DNA of 64,000 bases from positions 5,516,852-5,580,851 of the forward strand of contig CM055103.1 in NCBI GenBank assembly GCA_029204225.1. The letters are read 5' to 3'. This stretch comes from Diphasiastrum complanatum (taxonomy: Eukaryota; Streptophyta; Lycopodiopsida; Lycopodiales; Lycopodiaceae). A program made the position numbers and the translations under genes. Below, piece by piece: positions 23,155-34,740 of this stretch (the stretch's first letter is position 1; each line of letters starts with the position of its first letter). A model generated the notes under the pieces. The model was not told where the DNA came from. It made no database searches and saw nothing but the letters and a program-made list of their open reading frames with translations.

Positions 23155-24569
23155 AAAATGCATCAACTTGTGATGATTGATAATATGATTTCTCAGCCAT
23201 ATCAACATTTTCCAACAAGCTTGAATATTCAAACAATTCATCCCTTTGTTCTTCTACCATCAAAGTGGATGCTAGAAAACAAGATGAAGCTTCCTTCTTA
23301 TATGTGTCCAACACAAACAAATTATTTCTTGCAGTGCCCATAGCAATAAGCATCAAAAGTTTGATGGATCTTTTACAAAACATCTTCCTTCCTTAAATTT
23401 GCAACCCTTGCTTGATGATTAGAAAAATAGAAAGTAGATTTTTCTTGACGCTAGGAACATAAAGTACATTCTTGACATACTTTTGATCTCCATTAGGCAA
23501 AACAAGAGCAATATCACCAATATCTTTGATCAAATGTGATGTGTCTCCTGCACATTGAACTTGGCTTCCATCATTAATTGCCTTCAAGCTTGTGAAAACT
23601 TCTTGTTGATAGGACACATGATTAGTGGCTTCTCTATCCATGAACCAATCAAAACTTGGTCTCTTAGAAACCATAAAAGCATAATCTCTATCAATAAGAT
23701 TTGCTTGCTCCTCCACTTGTGGATCCAAAGTTGGTAAGGTGGTCATATTAGGTTCTTCATGATCTTCAGTAGATGCCTCATACTTTGCTTTCTCTATTCT
23801 TTTCCTACAATATTTGATGGTAATAGAAACATATCATCTTCTTTTTGAACTTTGAAAAGTTATCTTCACCTTCTTTAGAGGATGTAGAAGAAGAAATACC
23901 TTTTGACTTTCCCTTTGAGAAAAAACCTTGATCTTGTGGCTCTTCAACCACAAAATTGATTCGAGTTTACTCTTCTTGTAGAAGTAGTGCAACAAGATCA
24001 TCGAAAGATTTTTTTGATCCTCAAAGATGATATGAAAGGAAGATAAGTCATAGCAAGAGAATTGAGCGTAATGGAGACAAATTGAGATTCATCAATGATC
24101 TCATTAATATTAAGAAGCTCTTCTCTAAGATCCTTGATCTTTGAAATGATTAGTCATGACATCATCTTCACGCATGTTCAAGAGAGTAAGTTGATTTCGT
24201 AGATAAACAACTCAAAGTATTCTTTACATGAAAAGTCTTTGCAAGAGTTTTCCAAGCACTCTTAGAATTTTTGCAAGACCTAACATGAGCAAGGATAGAT
24301 CTTTTTACCGATATTGCTATGATGAATAATGCTTGTGCATCTCGTCAATCCCACTTCTTTTGCTCTTTGGAAGATGCTATGGTTGAAGATGTTGCTCTAG
24401 GTGTGAGAGGTGCAAAGGCTTCCGGTCTTTCTTCTTCACCACAAACAATGTCCCACAATCCTTTTGCAATGAGTAGATTTTTAATCACGAAGCACCAAAA
24501 GGACTAATTAGTGTCATCCAACATATCTTCATTAAACAAAGAACCATACGACTCTATTTCCTTACCCAT
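23155..24569 (-). pseudogene. Copia-C gag and protease, degraded
   Basis: On the minus strand the gag starts at 24569 (MGKEIESYGSLFNEDMLDD) and shows the UBN2-type block (KKWD*RDAQALFIIAISV, HVRSCKNSKSAWKTL). A zinc knuckle is not intact; only YCRKR remains near 23810. The protease (23746-23393) has WFMDREATNHVS, in which DSGA is replaced by DREA, followed by LYVPSVKKNLLSI. The pre-integrase part (NNLFVLDTYKKEASSCFLAS) follows to about 23155, where the plus-strand Copia-B ends. Stops and frameshifts are frequent. Confidence 0.75.
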
Positions 24570-25376
24570 GAGGATTAGCCAACAAAAGATTTGCTTTCAA
24601 ATCCTAAATGTGCCCTAAAAGACAAAAAAATCAGCACCGGAATGTGTCGAAACCACACATTAGATGGATGTAGGAACTTGCCCTCCTACAAGCCTTGTGT
24701 GCTGAAAATTTCAGCCTAAAATTGCATTACAAACTCAAAAACCAGCAAGCTAAGAATTATATTAGCCTCCAACGAAGCTTTTTTCGAAACCCTTCTTTCT
24801 TGCCAAAAAGTGTGAATAATACACACACGGATAGGGCTGTTGCAAACACCCTACAAATGGTAATATGCTGTCCAATTTTCAGCCTCGGAATGTGATTGGA
24901 TCATCACAAAAAATTTAGCGCCTTCTTCCACACCTGGAAACAAGCAAAAAGAAGCGGATCTTTACTTTGTAAAATCAGCAAGGGTGCTGATTTTTCAGCC
25001 AAATCATAAGATAAAAATTGCTTGTAGATGGGCGCCCTCTTGCAAAGGAGCAAATCTGAAAAATAGGGCAGCAGCGGACCAACGGAAGTAGGCTAAACTT
25101 ACATGGATGTGGGCGACTTATAAGCAGTCCCAAAGAAAATAATTAATGGCATCTTCCTGCAACCTGAAAAATCAGCAAACAACAACCTTATTATTGGGCG
25201 TCCAAAATCCTATTATCTTCTTTGATGTGTGGCACCCTCTTGCAAAATGGAAAAGAGTCAAAATTGAATGGATCTTCACTCCAAAAAAATCAGCAAAGGT
25301 ACTAAATTTCTATGATCCCTAAGTGAAGACGATCTCTTTTGGTAGGGCACCCTAAATCAAGCATAGAAGATCCATG
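24570..25376 (-). other. Copia-C leader, no gene recognised
   Basis: About 800 bp between the gag start and the primer binding site on the minus strand. It contains recurring phrases around CAAATCAGCA/AAAATCAGCAA and GCACCCTCTTGCAAA, a degenerate repeat typical of an untranslated leader. No coding frame was found. Confidence 0.4.
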
Positions 25377-25388
25377 GCTCTGATACCA
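25377..25388 (-). other. Primer binding site of Copia-C
   Basis: Minus strand reads TGGTATCAGAGC directly beside the LTR at 25389. Confidence 0.85.
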
Positions 25389-25852
25389 TGTAGGAAATCA
25401 AAGTGCCAAGATACTTCTAATATTCAATCTCCATATACAAAAGAAGAGGATTAGGCGGCCTCAAGGAGAGAGAAAGTAACAGCAATGCTTGAAAGGGAAT
25501 GAATTACAAATGAACAATGAGTACATATAAATAGGTCTTCCAAGGGCCTAGTCTCTTCCTAACCGGAGTAACTCCCCGAGAGATAAGTTCATGTGGCTAG
25601 ATAGTAAACTGGTGAGCACATCTGTCTGTGGGGCCTCTAAACCCTCCAAATTCACTACTAATTATAGGGCACTCCCAAAAGTCAAGATAGGGTCCCTTAA
25701 CATAATTTTTACTTGGACCCATGAGTTACCACTAGACCAAAATTGAGTCCAACTTAACTAGAACTATATTAACATGGTCGAAATAATAAACCTACCCCAT
25801 GGTTACACAAATCTCAACCTTTTGGATCAAAGTAACCTATGGGAAACTAACA
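25389..25852 (-). repeat. Copia-C LTR (464 bp)
   Basis: On the minus strand it begins TGTTAGTTTCCC (25852) and ends CCTACA (25389) beside the primer binding site. It is unrelated in sequence to the LTRs of Copia-A, B and D. Immediately outside lies Copia-A sequence, so Copia-C may have inserted into a Copia-A copy. Confidence 0.8.
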
Positions 25853-26539
25853 TTATCATTTATTATACAGTTCCAAGGATGTAGCTATGACAGACAGGGA
25901 GATCGACTTTATCGGTTGGATAGTTGAGATTAAGTGCTAGGAATCATTTAGACATGTATGAAATGGATGTATGATTCAAGTGTCCTAATCTTTGATGCCA
26001 TAGTAATGCTTTATTGACAAGAACAAAGGTTTTCAAGGCTTGACTAGCATCAGAAATAACTATGTGCCAATCTATATAACTACCCATCCTTCTTGCCGAG
26101 TGCGAGGATCTTGTTTGTCCTATCGATAATTAGACATTGATTTGACTCAAACTCTACCCCATGACCTAAATCAGTGATCCTACTTACTGATAACAGATTC
26201 GTAGAGAATTTAGGTACATACAAAACATTTGATAGTAGTTAAAATTGATCATGCTAGAATTTCAATCTTACAATGCCTTCACCTTCGATAGTGTGGTGCT
26301 ATCGCCGCCAAGATGAACGTATTTCTTTGTACTGTAAGATGTATAGGAGTGAAAATGCTCACAATGACTGGTCATATGTTGAGTAGCTCCAAAATCCAAT
26401 AACCAAGAATTATCCAATAGTGCTTTGTAGTTTTTGACCATAAATGCTCCTTCATTCATGTCGATGTTGAGAGGTGTTGTGACTGCATTCGCCTATTGTG
26501 ATTAGGTTGCTTATTGGCATTCTTTGCTTTGAGTACCTT
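25853..26539 (-). pseudogene. Copia-A gag/protease fragment, left piece
   Basis: Minus strand matches the protease part of the Copia-A copy at 78-641: SWLLDFGATQHMTSHCEHFH (DSGA changed to DFGA). The fragment is interrupted at 26539 by the gypsy element and resumes at 38863 with the zinc-knuckle region. The target duplication ACCTT (26535-26539 and 38863-38867) proves the two pieces were once continuous. Confidence 0.8.
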
Positions 26540-27011
26540 TGTTATGTACCATAATGGTACGCCCTTCAGTGATGGCCTCACAAGAGGCATGATGCAGGAC
26601 TGGAGTTATCGACATGTCTAGGTGCCATGCGTCACCATCCTAGGTGGTCACGTGTCGCCGACAGGACCATGCTTGATGGGACCCACTGTGCTATGCCTAT
26701 ATAGTGGTGGGGTCTCCCTCTTTCCATTCACTCTGTCTACTCGGGAGTTGGTGGACGGAGAGCATGTGCATTAGCCAGGATGTATCTCCAAGCCAGGAGA
26801 TGTGTGCTAGGGAGAGCCAAGTGTGATGGTTGGTGGTATGGGACGCCAGTTATCATAGGAGGCTTGACCGGGCATGATTATGTCGATTGCTTCAGGGCAT
26901 GGGGGTGGGTCGTGTGACCCTACGATTTTGGTTGGGCGTTACAGTGCATCATCACTGGTATGGGATGTGCGGAACCTTCAAGGCAGTCGATGATCCTAGG
27001 GAGTTGTAACA
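26540..27011 (+). repeat. Gypsy 5' LTR (472 bp)
   Basis: Starts TGTTATGTACCATAATGG and ends GGAGTTGTAACA. It contains a TATA-like GCCTATATAGTGG (about 26694-26706). It holds about 78 bp near its end that the 3' LTR lacks. Confidence 0.92.
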
Positions 27012-27013
27012 GT

Positions 27014-27025
27014 TGGTATCAGAGC
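27014..27025 (+). other. Primer binding site of the gypsy element
   Basis: TGGTATCAGAGC, two bases after the 5' LTR. Confidence 0.9.
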
Positions 27026-27660
27026 AGTTGATTTCTTTGATAGGTGTGCAAGTTCCTTTATTGGTCTTTGCATTATTATTCCTTATTGGAATGTGGCTGG
27101 TTTAATATATTTTGAAAAGGTTGAAATATGGTTGTTGAGAATTAATTCTAGTTGTTTGATATCTAGTTCCCTAAACAAAGAGAACCAATATTGTTCTTGG
27201 TGATGGCCTGTTCTTAAAAGGTCGTACGTTCTCTCTCCTCCATCTCTATACCTGCAGATCTCCATGAGAGGGGAGAGAGTTGTGATACGTTGGAGTTGGA
27301 GAGAGGAGAAAGAGCCAGAATTGAATTCCATATATCTTTGGGGTCCATAAGCCATGTGGCACCTTTGGGTAGCCCCACATGGCTAGAAAGGCCTAGAAGG
27401 GACAAATGGGGCCTTTCTTGGGCCCCACTTGTCCTTTTTGCATGAGGGTGGAGAGGGGGTTAGGGGAGGGGGTAAAGGAGGTACGTTCACTTCCTTTCCC
27501 TCATTCTCCCAAGTTGTTGTAGAGTTCTTTTGCTCTCAAGTTGCTAGTTCTCAAGTTGGTTTTTTTTTTAGGCCCTGTGCTCTACCTTTTCCCTTTTTGC
27601 GGTTTTTACACCGTAGCTTTCCGTTTTCCCTCTAGTTTTTTGCCAGTTACTCCTTTATCC
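27026..27660 (+). other. Gypsy untranslated leader
   Basis: Between primer binding site and gag start. It has a purine-rich then pyrimidine-rich stretch (27440-27650) and no coding signal. Confidence 0.5.
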
Positions 27661-28635
27661 ATGGACACCCCTATGGATGAGACTAGAGCTCCAAGTCCCA
27701 TCGAGAATGATATGGAGAACGCGTGCCATAAATTTGTTACAGGAACAAATTGTGGACATGCGTTCAAAGCATGAACGGGCGGAGGCCGAGATTTGGGCTA
27801 TGTCCCAGTCTCGACAGGCTCTCCTAAACCCGATGTTTACTCTGGAATTTTTTACCGGAGAGAAGGACAGACACCAAGATGTGGTGTTAGTCTGGTTAGA
27901 TCGATGGATGTCGCATTTCTCCATGCACGACATACCAGATAGCTTGCGTATTTCAACGGCCATCATGTTTTTACGCGGTAGGGCGTATTCTTGGTGGCAA
28001 GACCTTAAAGACCGAGCTACAGTCCCAACCACATGAGTTGATTTCCAAGTATCCTTTAAGGCTGCCTATATGCCTGTCCTAGACGATTTTGAATACTATT
28101 GTTGATTTGCTACATTGCAAATGGGGACGAAGCCCTTGGACGTCTACTTACAAGACTTCCAAGAGGCTGCTTCACGGGTTTTTAACCACATAGACGGGGC
28201 ACTCCTTAAGTGCATTTCATCTTGGGCTTGCCCAAGGAATATCAGTTGGAGGTACGCCGTAATTAGCCACAGTCCTTAGAGGATCTTGTGCGTTTCGTTC
28301 AAATTTTTGACGATACGCACACGATAACTCGCAAAGAGCAACCAAAGCCCGAAGCCAAAGGCAAATCCTCTTTCGGTCCTTCTTTTAAGAAGGGCAAGGA
28401 GTGCATGGTCGGCGAAGCTTCTCCTTCGGGAAAGAAAAAGAAGCACCCTCGGCTGGAAAGAGCGGACTTCGACAAGGCCAAAAGCGACGAGCTATGTTTC
28501 TCTTGCATGGAGAAGGGGCACCTTTCCAAGGACTGCCCGAAGAGACGGAAGAAGGGTGGCCACTCCTTTAAGGCACCAAGTAATTCTTCTATTTCTTGCA
28601 TTGATGTATCTTTAAAGATGAAACAGTTTGTATGA
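27661..28635 (+). pseudogene. Gypsy gag, frameshifted
   Basis: Begins MDTPMDETRAPSPIENDM (27661). A frameshift near 27725 moves to EQIVDMRSKHERAEAEIWAM and the retrotransposon-gag core FTGEKDRHQDVVLVWLDRWM and FLRGRAYSWWQDLKD. A stop (TGA, 28034-28036) and another shift follow, then a basic region and a CCHC knuckle CFSCMEKGHLSKDC (28498-28539). The gag precursor packages element RNA and is followed without clear separation by the protease. Confidence 0.85.
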
Positions 28636-28647
28636 ATTGTTGTTGCA

Positions 28648-29010
28648 GTGTTTGGACCTCACGACCTCATTCGTATGAGTGGGTTCGTAGGCAGCCAACC
28701 AGTGAGTGTTCTTTTTTATGACGGTTCTATGCATAATTTTATTAATGCTAAATTGGTGCAGAAGCTGCAACTGGCAACCGCACCAAGTGACCACAAGTAT
28801 GTGGTCAGAATGGCAGCTGGTGGGGAGCAGCAGGTCTGGGACCACTTTGTCTCCCACATGCCATTGAAGATTCAAGACTATGTTGATAGTTTGTCTTTTC
28901 ATGTCATGAATCTAGATAAGGTGGATGTAATCCTACATTCAAGACTATGTTGATAGTTTGTCTTTTCATGTCATGAATCTAGATAAGGTGGATGTAATCC
29001 TAGGAAAAGA
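28648..29010 (+). pseudogene. Gypsy protease, broken by a tandem duplication
   Basis: The retropepsin-like block is present: VSVLFYDGSMHNFINAKLVQ corresponds to the usual L(I/V)DSG(A/S)(S/T)HNFI, with the catalytic DSG altered to DGS. The following region holds VWDHFVSHMPLKIQD and [14 protein letters not shown]. The frame is broken by the 67-bp tandem duplication at 28870-29003. Confidence 0.8.
28870..29003 (+). repeat. 67-bp tandem duplication
   Basis: Two back-to-back copies of a 67-bp unit beginning ATTCAAGACTATGTTGATAG (28870-28936 and 28937-29003), identical in my reading. As 67 is not a multiple of three, it shifts the reading frame between protease and RT. Confidence 0.95.
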
Positions 29011-30410
29011 GTGGTTTTTTGCTAGGAATGAGTCCTTAAAGAAAGACTATGTATCTCATTGTATTTCTTTCTTGCATAATGACTCTTGGGTTTGTCTTAA
29101 AGGCGATGAGCCTATTCTACCTTTTGTAACTGCTCATGAAGCGAATCAATGTATTATAAATTTTGAGTATTTTTCGTATTTATGTTATCTGAAAGATGAA
29201 TCTTACATAGATGCTTTTAGTACTCATAATGTTAATGTTGATGTATCGACTTTTCCTAAAGCTTTGTCTTTTACTGATGATAATTTAGAGTCTTCGCATA
29301 AGGGTAGAATCTTTAAGAGACTTAGGGTGGAGTATAGCAATATATTCCCTGAGCAGTTGCCAGAGGGTCTTCCCTTCTCACGGGGTGTAGACCACCATAT
29401 AGATCTCCTTCCCGACAGCTCTCCTGTATCGCTTTTTCCCTACAGGATGAGCCTGAAGGAAGAAGATGAAATTGCTAGTCAACTTAAGGAGTTATTACGT
29501 AAAGGCCATATTCGGCCTAGTAAATCCCCTTGGGGAGCTCCTGTTTTGCTAACTTGCAAGAAAGACTGTGGTATTCGTCTCTGTGTCGATTACAAAAGGC
29601 TTAATAAAATGACAATTAAGAACCGTTATCCCTTGCCTCAGATGGATGACTTAATGGACCGCTTGAATGGTGCCAAATATTTCACCAAATTGGACCTCAG
29701 GTTGGGATACCATCAAATTAGAATACACAAGGGGGATGTTTCCAAAACTAGTTTGCATTTTAGTTTTACCCTTTGGTCTAACTAATGCCCCGACAACCTT
29801 TCAACAGATGATGAACGATATTCTTCGTCCATATCTAGGGAAGTTTCTCGTGGTATTCTTAGATGACATACTAATCTACAGTAAGACTCTTAAGGAGCAT
29901 GAAGCGCATTTGCGTACAATCTTAGATAATCTAAGGCAGGCAAAGCTTTATGCTAAGGAGTTTAAATGTGAGTTCTTTCAAACTCAACTCAAGTATTTGG
30001 GACATATCGTTTCCGATCGAGGTCTTGAGATCGACTACGATAAGGTCCAGAAAGTTCTGGGCTATCCTGAAAACCATTAGGGAAGTAAAATCTTTACTAG
30101 GCTTCACAGGATTTTTTCATAAATTCATTAAAGACTATGCCTTAGTTGCATTGCCTCTAACAAATCTTCTTAAGGGAGTGAAGAAAGCCAAAAGGAAAAC
30201 TAAAAAGAGTAATAAGAAAAAGACCGAAAGGCGTTCGAAGATCAGTCCTCCTATTGTTTGGACTAATGAACTTAATCAAAGCTTTGAAGCTTTGAAGATC
30301 TTGGTGTCTACAGCCCCTATCTTACACATAGTGGACCCTAGCGGATCTTTCTTAGTGGAAACAGATGCTAGTGACTATGCGATAGGTGCAGTCCTTTACC
30401 AGGATGGTAG
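29010..30410 (+). pseudogene. Gypsy reverse transcriptase and first part of RNase H
   Basis: RT runs from about 29370 ([20 protein letters not shown]), through [20 protein letters not shown] and [20 protein letters not shown], then after a frameshift near 29770 through [20 protein letters not shown] to the active-site box FLDDILIY (29856-29879). A second frameshift near 30070 leads to VKSLLGFTGFFHKFIKDYA and a Lys-rich insert (about 30175-30245). RNase H starts with FLVETDASDYAIGAVLYQDG and stops at 30410, where Copia-D is inserted; it resumes at 36625. Confidence 0.9.
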
Positions 30411-31165
30411 TGATAAAATTGGAAAAACAATCCATATTGATTTCTTGGCTTGCTACAAATGTTGTACCATGCAAGTATGTAGCTCATAAATGCAAAATGC
30501 CAAGTTTGGCCTACATAGAACTCGAGCTACATGGTTATGTAATGTCTAGATTGAAAAATACAACTTGCATATAGTTTGTAGACATAAAATTAGCAAATTC
30601 ATGCTTGTAGAAACTCGTGGCAATTCACATGCATTAATTGTAAGTGATCCATAGTGACATGCAAGGCATGCACAAAGTGTAATGGACACATGCATGATGA
30701 TTTGTACTTTGTTAGTTAGAACTAGCACACTTGTAAAATGTTGGTAGAATTTCATGCATGGCAAGTGACAAATGTCACTAGATGTCACTTTAGTTGTCAT
30801 TTTGGAATGAATGGATGTAGTTCTACCTCGAGCTACCTCAAACTCCATAAATATGTGTGGCTCTCCTCACAATCAATGATGAAGAACCAAAGTTTTGTAG
30901 CTACCTCATGCCATTTTGGATCTAAACTATTTTGCTTGTTATCTCTCTCTCTCTCTAACTCGTGTTGAAGCTAATGCTTATACACTGATATCTTGTACTT
31001 TTGTTCATTATTGATAGCATGGTAGATTGTGGTTAAGCCATTTCTTCTTAACTAGATCTTCCTAATCAATCTAGAATCAGGTTACTGTGCTAATCACAAA
31101 GCTTAATTAGATCCATCATACTTGTGGACATTCTCCACACGTGTGAATTCTGGAAATTTTTGTCA
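30411..31165 (+). repeat. Copia-D 5' LTR (755 bp)
   Basis: Begins TGATAAAATTGGAAAAAC, where the 3' copy has TGTTAAGATTGG, and ends TTTTTGTCA beside the primer binding site. It lacks about 25 bases near its end that the 3' LTR has (around 36445-36480). Confidence 0.92.
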
Positions 31166-31177
31166 TGGTATCAGAGC
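31166..31177 (+). other. Primer binding site of Copia-D
   Basis: TGGTATCAGAGC, directly adjoining the LTR. Confidence 0.92.
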
Positions 31178-31908
31178 CAAATTAAGCTTTGCATGCTAAC
31201 ATCACTGATTGTACAAGAAATTGAGAGCCAAATCAAGCAAAAAAGCAGTTTTGCACTTTTTCTCGCCTTTCTCTGAAGTGTATTTGGATCAAATCGAATT
31301 GGAACTGAATTTTCAGACCTAAAAAGTGGTAGTACGGAATTCTGAAATTCCGCACATGTGAAAATCAGAGATTTCCAGTCCCTTTGTTCTCCTTGCTTAT
31401 AGATCCAAAGATAGCAGTGTTGTACTTTCCATAGAAATTGAAACCAAATCAATCTGATGTGTCTAGCAAGAGTTATAAGCTCTTAAAGAGGATAGGGATA
31501 GGTCCAAAATCCGAGTGACAGCATTTTGATTTGATTCAATCTTGCTTTGCTCTGAATCCATTGTTTTGAGCATCCTACACAAGAAACTGAAGATCAAGAC
31601 TGAGTTTGAAGTAATGAACACCTTTTGAGCCTTATGAGAGTCAATTGTGTTTTCTTTTGAAGCATTTCACACTTGCCAAAAGTAGGATTCAAGCTAGCCA
31701 AAGTGTCTCAATCCACTTTGGGTGTCTGATCTAGAAAACTTGTTTTGTGGAATATTTGAGAGTCATCTCAAATACAATTGCAAGTATTTCACATAGGAAG
31801 GTAGTACATCCTTGAAAATACCTATAGTGAAAGAGAGCAGCAACTTTAAGTCTAATTGGAACAAGCTCAAACATATCTCAGTCCAATAACTAAGAAATCT
31901 TCATTAAA
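31178..31908 (+). other. Copia-D untranslated leader
   Basis: About 730 bp between primer binding site and gag start, no coding frame. Confidence 0.6.
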
Positions 31909-32760
31909 ATGGCATCTTAGGGAGGATATCTTCTAGAAGCCAGTGAAAGACTAAACACTTCTAGTTACTCAATTTGGAAGTTTAGAATGGAGTCTATTTT
32001 GATACTTCAAGATGCTATGGATATTGTGCTTGGTGTTGACGAGGAGCCTCAAGCACAGGCTGAAATTCTTAAGTATAAGAAAAGAGCTAGAATGGCTCTA
32101 CATTTCATTAAGATGAATGTATCTAATGAAATTATGAGAGAGATAGGATCTTGCACTGTAGCCAAAGAAGCTTGGGATGCACTAAAGACCATCTATGAAA
32201 CAAAGAATACTTCTAGAATACTCACTCTTAGGAATCAGATTTTCCAAAGTTTCCAAAGAAGTGAAGAGAGTGCATCTAACTATGTTCTGAGAGTTAAAGA
32301 TTTACATAGAGAGCTTTTATGTGTTGGTGTTACTATTAACCAAGATGAGCTAGTTCAAGTCATATTGAATGGCTTGAGAGATGAATATAATAATCGTGTT
32401 CAGTATTTTGCTATTAAGAAGGAGTTGCCTAATCTAGAATCTCTCCAAGGAATTCTTATTTCTGAAAAATCTAGACAAAGCTATAAACTCTCCAAGATGA
32501 ACAAACTCGAGCATGGTGGAGGTGACAAAGCCCTCTTTGTCAAAGGCAAGCAGAAAAGAAGGAGTAAGAACCAGTCCTCTCAAGCATCCAACAAAGACAA
32601 AGCCAAAGATTGAGACAAAGATGGTGAAGAGGATGATACATCTCATCCTTCTAGCTCAAAGATCAAGAAGAAAAAAGTGATTTGTTTCTTCTGTGGCAAG
32701 AAGGGGCACTATGCCTCTAATTGCTTTAAGAAGAAAAACCAACTCAAGCAAGCTAATCTC
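31909..32760 (+). pseudogene. Copia-D gag
   Basis: The likely start is ATG at 31909, giving MAS then a stop (TAG 31918-31920), and then GGYLLEASERLNTSSYSIWK in the same frame, so that stop alone blocks the natural start. UBN2-type gag follows (KEAWDALKTIYETKNTSRIL, NYVLRVKDLHREL, VILNGLRDEYNN). A second in-frame stop (TGA 32611-32613) precedes a Lys-rich patch and the CCHC knuckle CFFCGKKGHYASNC (near 32683). The frame continues into the protease, as in copia single polyproteins. Confidence 0.9.
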
Positions 32761-33370
32761 TCCAAAGATATTGAGGAAGATTCTGTTGCAAGTGATGGAG
32801 AAGGATCACTCATGGTGTCCAGTTTTTCTTCATCACCTTTCAAGAAAGATGGAGCTTGGTACATAGACAGTGGAGCTTCTTCACATATGTGTTGTTCAAA
32901 GGAGTCATTTGACTCAATCTTACCTTTCAAAGGACTCAAGAGATCTATTTACACAACTAATGATCATGAGTGCCCAATAGAAGGAATTGGCAACATTCCA
33001 TTGAAACTTGTTTCTTCAAAAGTGTTTGGGAAAGTTGCTTGATGATGGTTGTGATGTAAAGTTCAACTCCAATACTTGTTTTATCAAGAAAAATGAAGAG
33101 ATCCTTGCTGATGGATCTAGATGTGGTGGAATTTTTAAGTTGAATTCTTATGAGAATGCAAATCTTTGTGAAGTTGCTTTGCTATCTAAGAAGGAGCTGT
33201 GGCATAGAAGGTTGGGTCATCCTAACTTTAAATCTATGTCTTCTATGGTTAAAAAGGTAAAGGCTATTGGTCTTCCAAATCTCTTTCTAAAGATTTCAAG
33301 CCTTGTGAGGCTTGTGCCATTGCAAAGTCACATAGAAAGCCATATTAGAAGTCTTTAATAAAGACTACTC
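32761..33370 (+). pseudogene. Copia-D protease and pre-integrase zinc domain
   Basis: The protease has an intact WYIDSGASSHMCC loop (DSG at 32866). Near 33030 a short stretch is missing: the normal block between KLVSSKVFGK and LLDDGCDVKF (usually ...YVP.L..NLLS.G.) is deleted and the frame shifts. The gag-pre-integrase block (ELWHRRLGHPNFKSMSSMV) follows. A further shift near 33285 damages the CAIAKSHR-like end. Confidence 0.88.
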
Positions 33371-33870
33371 ATCCTTTGGAGTTTATAAACTTAGATGTAC
33401 ATTTTTCCTCTTCTAAAAGTATTGGTGGTGCAACATGTTTTGTCACCTTTATTGATGACTTTACTAGATATACTTGGATGTATCTACTTTCTTCAAAGGC
33501 TATGGTTTTTTATCACTTCCTAATCTTCAAAGCTTATGTTGAGAAACAGTTTTCTTTCAAAGTTAAAGCTTTAAGATGTGATGGAGGAGGTGAATACATC
33601 TCCAACAAGTTTCATGAATACTGTGAAGGTGAAGGAATAAAGAGAGAGTTTTCTTGTGCTTATTCTCCATCTCAAAATGGAGTAGCTGAGAGGAAAAATA
33701 GATCTTTATGTGAATGTGCTAAAGCAATTCGAGTAGTAGCTTCTTTGCCTATTGAATATTGGGGTGAAGCTATAAATTGTGCCAGCTATTTGTGCAATAG
33801 ATTACCTCACAATGCATTTGCTGGAAAATCACCTTTTGAAGTCTTGTTTAAGAAAAACCTAAGGTAGATC
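33371..33870 (+). pseudogene. Copia-D integrase core
   Basis: The catalytic core is open from 33376 to 33867. The DDE residues are visible: Asp in NLDVHF (residue 7), Asp in RCDGGGEY (residue 69) and Glu in GVAERKNRS (residue 105), giving the 35-residue spacing of retroviral-type integrases. TFIDDFTRYTWMYLLSSKA is conserved. The frame shifts at about 33865 before the integrase C-terminal part. Confidence 0.9.
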
Positions 33871-34740
33871 ACCTTAGAGTTTTTGGTTGGGCTTGCTTTG
33901 TTAATATGCCCTTGGAAACAAGGAAAAGAGATTATCCTAATTCTCTTAAAGGGATCATGGTTGGATATGCATCCAACAAGAAAGCTTACAGAATCTATGT
34001 TCCCTCTACCTCAACTACAATTGAGAGTAGAGATGTTATATTCCATGAAGATCAGAAAAACATTCTTGAGGAGGCCGAGTTCAAAGATTCTCACAAAGAT
34101 ACTCTAGTCATCACCCTTGAAGATTATCATGGAGAGATGGGGCCGAGAATTGAGGAGGAGTCACCTCAAATCTTTTCACCAAGGAGATCTCAAAGAGAAA
34201 GATCTGAGCCTAGAAGGCTTAGCTATGAAGATAGAGGCAAGCAAGTGGAAATCAACTCCACTAATCGTGCTTATTTTATTTCTCATGAGGAGCCAAAGGA
34301 TATACATGATGTACTCAACTCGAAGGAATGGTACCTTGCCATGAAAGAGCATATGATGCTTTGATGGCCAATAAGACATGGGAGCTTGTGAATCTTCCAT
34401 CCAACACGCACGCCATTGGTTGCAAGTGGGTTTTTCAAGTCAAGTATAATCAAGATGGCACAATCAACAAGTAGAAGGCTAGGCTTTGTGCTAAAGGTTT
34501 TGCTCAAGTTTATGGACTTGATTATGAGGAGACCTTTGCTCCAGTTGCAAAGATGGTATCAATTAGAATCATAATTTCTCTTGCTTGTTTTTTCAATTGG
34601 CAAGTTCTTCAACTAGATGTCTCTAATGCATTTCTAAATGGGTATCTAGAAGAAGAGATTTATATGGATCAGCTATTGGGTTCATCCATGACAAAGAAAA
34701 AGTTTGCTTGCTCTTCAAAAGTTTATATGGATTGAAGCAA
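33871..34740 (+). pseudogene. Copia-D integrase C-terminus and start of RT
   Basis: After a frameshift the region 33906-34364 encodes YPNSLKGIMVGYASNKKAYR and an acidic linker. RT begins near 34365 (NKTWELVNLPSNTHAIGCKW), with one stop (TAG 34472) in an otherwise open KARLCAKGFAQVYGLDYEET and QVLQLDVSNAFLNGYLEEEI. A frameshift lies near 34690-34705. Confidence 0.88.

Noticed and set aside
27083-27405. Minus-strand frames in the gypsy leader
   Set aside because: They lie antisense to the untranslated leader of an element whose plus-strand structure is complete, and have no motif.
32709-32939. Minus-strand frame in Copia-D
   Set aside because: Shadow of the gag/protease frame on the plus strand, which carries the CCHC knuckle and DSG loop.
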